From positions 1 through 50,949 of the forward strand of contig CAJQHO010000004.1 of the NCBI GenBank assembly GCA_905478185.1: 50,949 nucleotides of DNA. Direction: 5' to 3'. The notes beneath the pieces are model-generated. The model had not been told where the DNA came from and made no database searches. It worked only from the letters and a program-made list of their open reading frames with translations. Position numbers and translations under genes: made by a program. Positions 49,944-50,949 of the stretch are shown here, piece by piece. Numbering within the stretch: position 1 is the first letter of the stretch; each line of letters opens with the position of its first letter. The stretch is from an uncultured Flavobacteriales bacterium. Its GTDB lineage: Bacteria > Bacteroidota > Bacteroidia > Flavobacteriales > BACL11.

Positions 49944-50761
49944 TATACTGCTACATTATATTCTCTAAGTGCATCATTTAATGATGTTTTCTTATTTGTA
50001 CTTTCCTTCCTTTTGCCAATTATTAGCGCGCATGGAACTCCATATTCTCCTGCTGGGAATTCTTTATTATATGTTCCAGGAATTACAACTGAACGAGCTG
50101 GAACAATTCCTTTATACTCTTTGGGTTTGTTACCACTTACATCAATTATTTTTGTTGAAGCTGTGAGTACAACATTAGCTCCAAGTACAGCTTCTTTTTC
50201 TATTTTAACTCCTTCAACTACTATTGATCTTGATCCAATAAAAGCATCATCTTCAATAATCACTGGAGATGCTTGTACAGGTTCTAATACACCTCCAATT
50301 CCTACTCCACCAGATAAATGTACATTCTTACCTATTTGAGCGCATGAGCCAACTGTTGCCCAAGTGTCAACCATAGTTCCCCTGTCAACAAAAGCACCAA
50401 TATTTACATAGGATGGCATCATAACAACTCCTGGAGCTAAATATGCACCATATCGAGCAACAGCATGAGGTACAACTCTCACTCCAAGTTCTTTATAGCC
50501 ACTTTTAAGTTTCATTTTGTCATGAAATTCTAATGGTTCCATTTCAATAGTTTCCATTTTTCTGACAGGGAAGTAGAGAATGACTGCTTTTTTCACCCAA
50601 TCATTAACTCTCCATCCATTTTTAGTAGGTTCAGCTGTACGTAATCTTCCTTTGTCAATTTCTTCAATAATAGAATTGATGCAGGTTACTGTATTACTAT
50701 CTTTTAAGAGATCTCGATTTTCCCAAGCGTTCTCAATAATTTCTCTCCATTTTGTTCTCAT
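49943..50761 (-). CDS. dapD: Tetrahydrodipicolinate N-succinyltransferase
   Basis: DapD commits tetrahydrodipicolinate to the succinylase branch of lysine and diaminopimelate synthesis, which feeds peptidoglycan. The 272-residue protein has an alpha-helical N-terminus (KWREIIENAWENRDLL), a hexapeptide-repeat beta-helix (about residues 105-225), and the conserved VVMMPSYVNIGAFVDRGTMVD (about 123-143). ATG at 50761 is used. A longer reading would extend upstream through the -7 box, just short of the terminator hairpin. It is the first gene of the six-gene unit ending with miaA. Confidence 0.95.
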   Translation of the reverse strand: MRTKWREIIENAWENRDLLKDSNTVTCINSIIEEIDKGRLRTAEPTKNGWRVNDWVKKAVILYFPVRKMETIEMEPLEFHDKMKLKSGYKELGVRVVPHAVARYGAYLAPGVVMMPSYVNIGAFVDRGTMVDTWATVGSCAQIGKNVHLSGGVGIGGVLEPVQASPVIIEDDAFIGSRSIVVEGVKIEKEAVLGANVVLTASTKIIDVSGNKPKEYKGIVPARSVVIPGTYNKEFPAGEYGVPCALIIGKRKESTNKKTSLNDALREYNVAV

Positions 50762-50765
50762 AGGG

Positions 50766-50773
50766 CAAAGATA
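50766..50773 (-). promoter_or_regulatory. -7 box of the dapD operon
   Basis: Minus-strand TATCTTTG fits TAnnTTTG and lies only four bases before the dapD ATG, so the transcript would be leaderless or nearly so. Confidence 0.55.
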
Positions 50774-50775
50774 AA

Positions 50776-50802
50776 AAAAGGGAAGCAAAATGCTTCCCTT
50801 TT
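50776..50802 (-). terminator. Terminator of the T9SS-cargo gene at the right edge
   Basis: GGGAAGCA at 50780-50787 pairs with TGCTTCCC at 50791-50798, with flanking A and T runs, so it works in either direction. On the minus strand its T tract runs directly into the dapD -7 box. Confidence 0.88.
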
Positions 50803-50823
50803 AAATTTAGATATAAGAATTTA

Positions 50824-50949
50824 TTATTCAATAATAATTTTCTTCTCTACACTTCCATCATTATAGATATAGAAGAGTGTAGTGTTTTTTGTTGGTGTAG
50901 TTACTTTTCCTAAGATGTCTGTAATCTTAACTAGTTTTTTGTCAGAAGT
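50824..50949 (-). CDS. T9SS type A sorting domain, C-terminal end of a cut gene
   Basis: Only the last 41 residues lie in the window. They read LVKITDILGKVTTPTKNTTL, then FYIYNDGSVEKKIIIE and a stop. This is the typical end of a type A T9SS sorting domain in Flavobacteriia. The rest of the protein, and so its function, is outside the window. Confidence 0.8.
   Translation of the reverse strand, partial: TSDKKLVKITDILGKVTTPTKNTTLFYIYNDGSVEKKIIIE

Overview
The window reads as chromosomal DNA of a marine-type member of the Bacteroidota, most likely order Flavobacteriales. It is AT-rich (about one third G+C by eye) and densely coded. Many genes are preceded by the phylum-specific -7 box TAnnTTTG rather than by Shine-Dalgarno sites. 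It carries type IX secretion (T9SS) genes: porQ, two proteins with type A sorting tails and one with a type B (CHU_C) tail. I see no tRNA, rRNA, CRISPR array, insertion sequence or prophage, and no gene-free stretch longer than 300 bases.

Layout. 1-11.7 kb: pyrG (cut by the left edge), a TonB-dependent receptor and holA on the minus strand. A stand-alone HsdR-N-like PD-(D/E)XK protein diverges from holA. Then come three small membrane proteins, a SulP anion transporter, a fourth small glycine-rich protein, aconitase, and the rpsF-rpsR-rplI operon. 11.8-18.8 kb: dnaX, split into two frames at a run of ten A, then an M16 peptidase and monomeric isocitrate dehydrogenase. 18.8-22.2 kb (minus): a small conserved protein, an FtsE-like ATPase, murB and a RecD-like helicase, tightly overlapped. 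22.3-31.6 kb (plus): a giant TPR protein with a beta-barrel partner, gyrB, mdh, rpmE2 and a GlmU-like sugar nucleotidyltransferase. 31.7-39.0 kb: lon behind a sigma-54-type promoter, a tiny exported peptide, porQ-cmk-ispH, and rpsA with a structured leader. 39.1-45.5 kb: pyrR, pyrB, a 99-aa protein, a T9SS cargo, rnz and a large SprB-repeat adhesin. 45.5-50.8 kb (minus): a six-gene overlapping operon dapD, glycosyltransferase, tsaC, cca, pRiA4b-like, miaA. The right edge cuts another T9SS cargo.

The genes are mostly housekeeping: replication (holA, dnaX, gyrB), translation and tRNA maturation (rpsA, rpsF, rpsR, rplI, rpmE2, tsaC, cca, miaA, rnz), pyrimidine synthesis (pyrG, pyrR, pyrB, cmk) and the TCA cycle (acn, icd, mdh). 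The items most worth a second look are regulatory or recoding signals. They are the A10 slippage site that would yield gamma and tau from dnaX, a two-hairpin loop-loop RNA before rpsA, and a TGGCAC-N5-TTGC promoter with two 10-bp direct repeats before lon. Three terminators also run straight into a -7 box and a nearly leaderless start codon.
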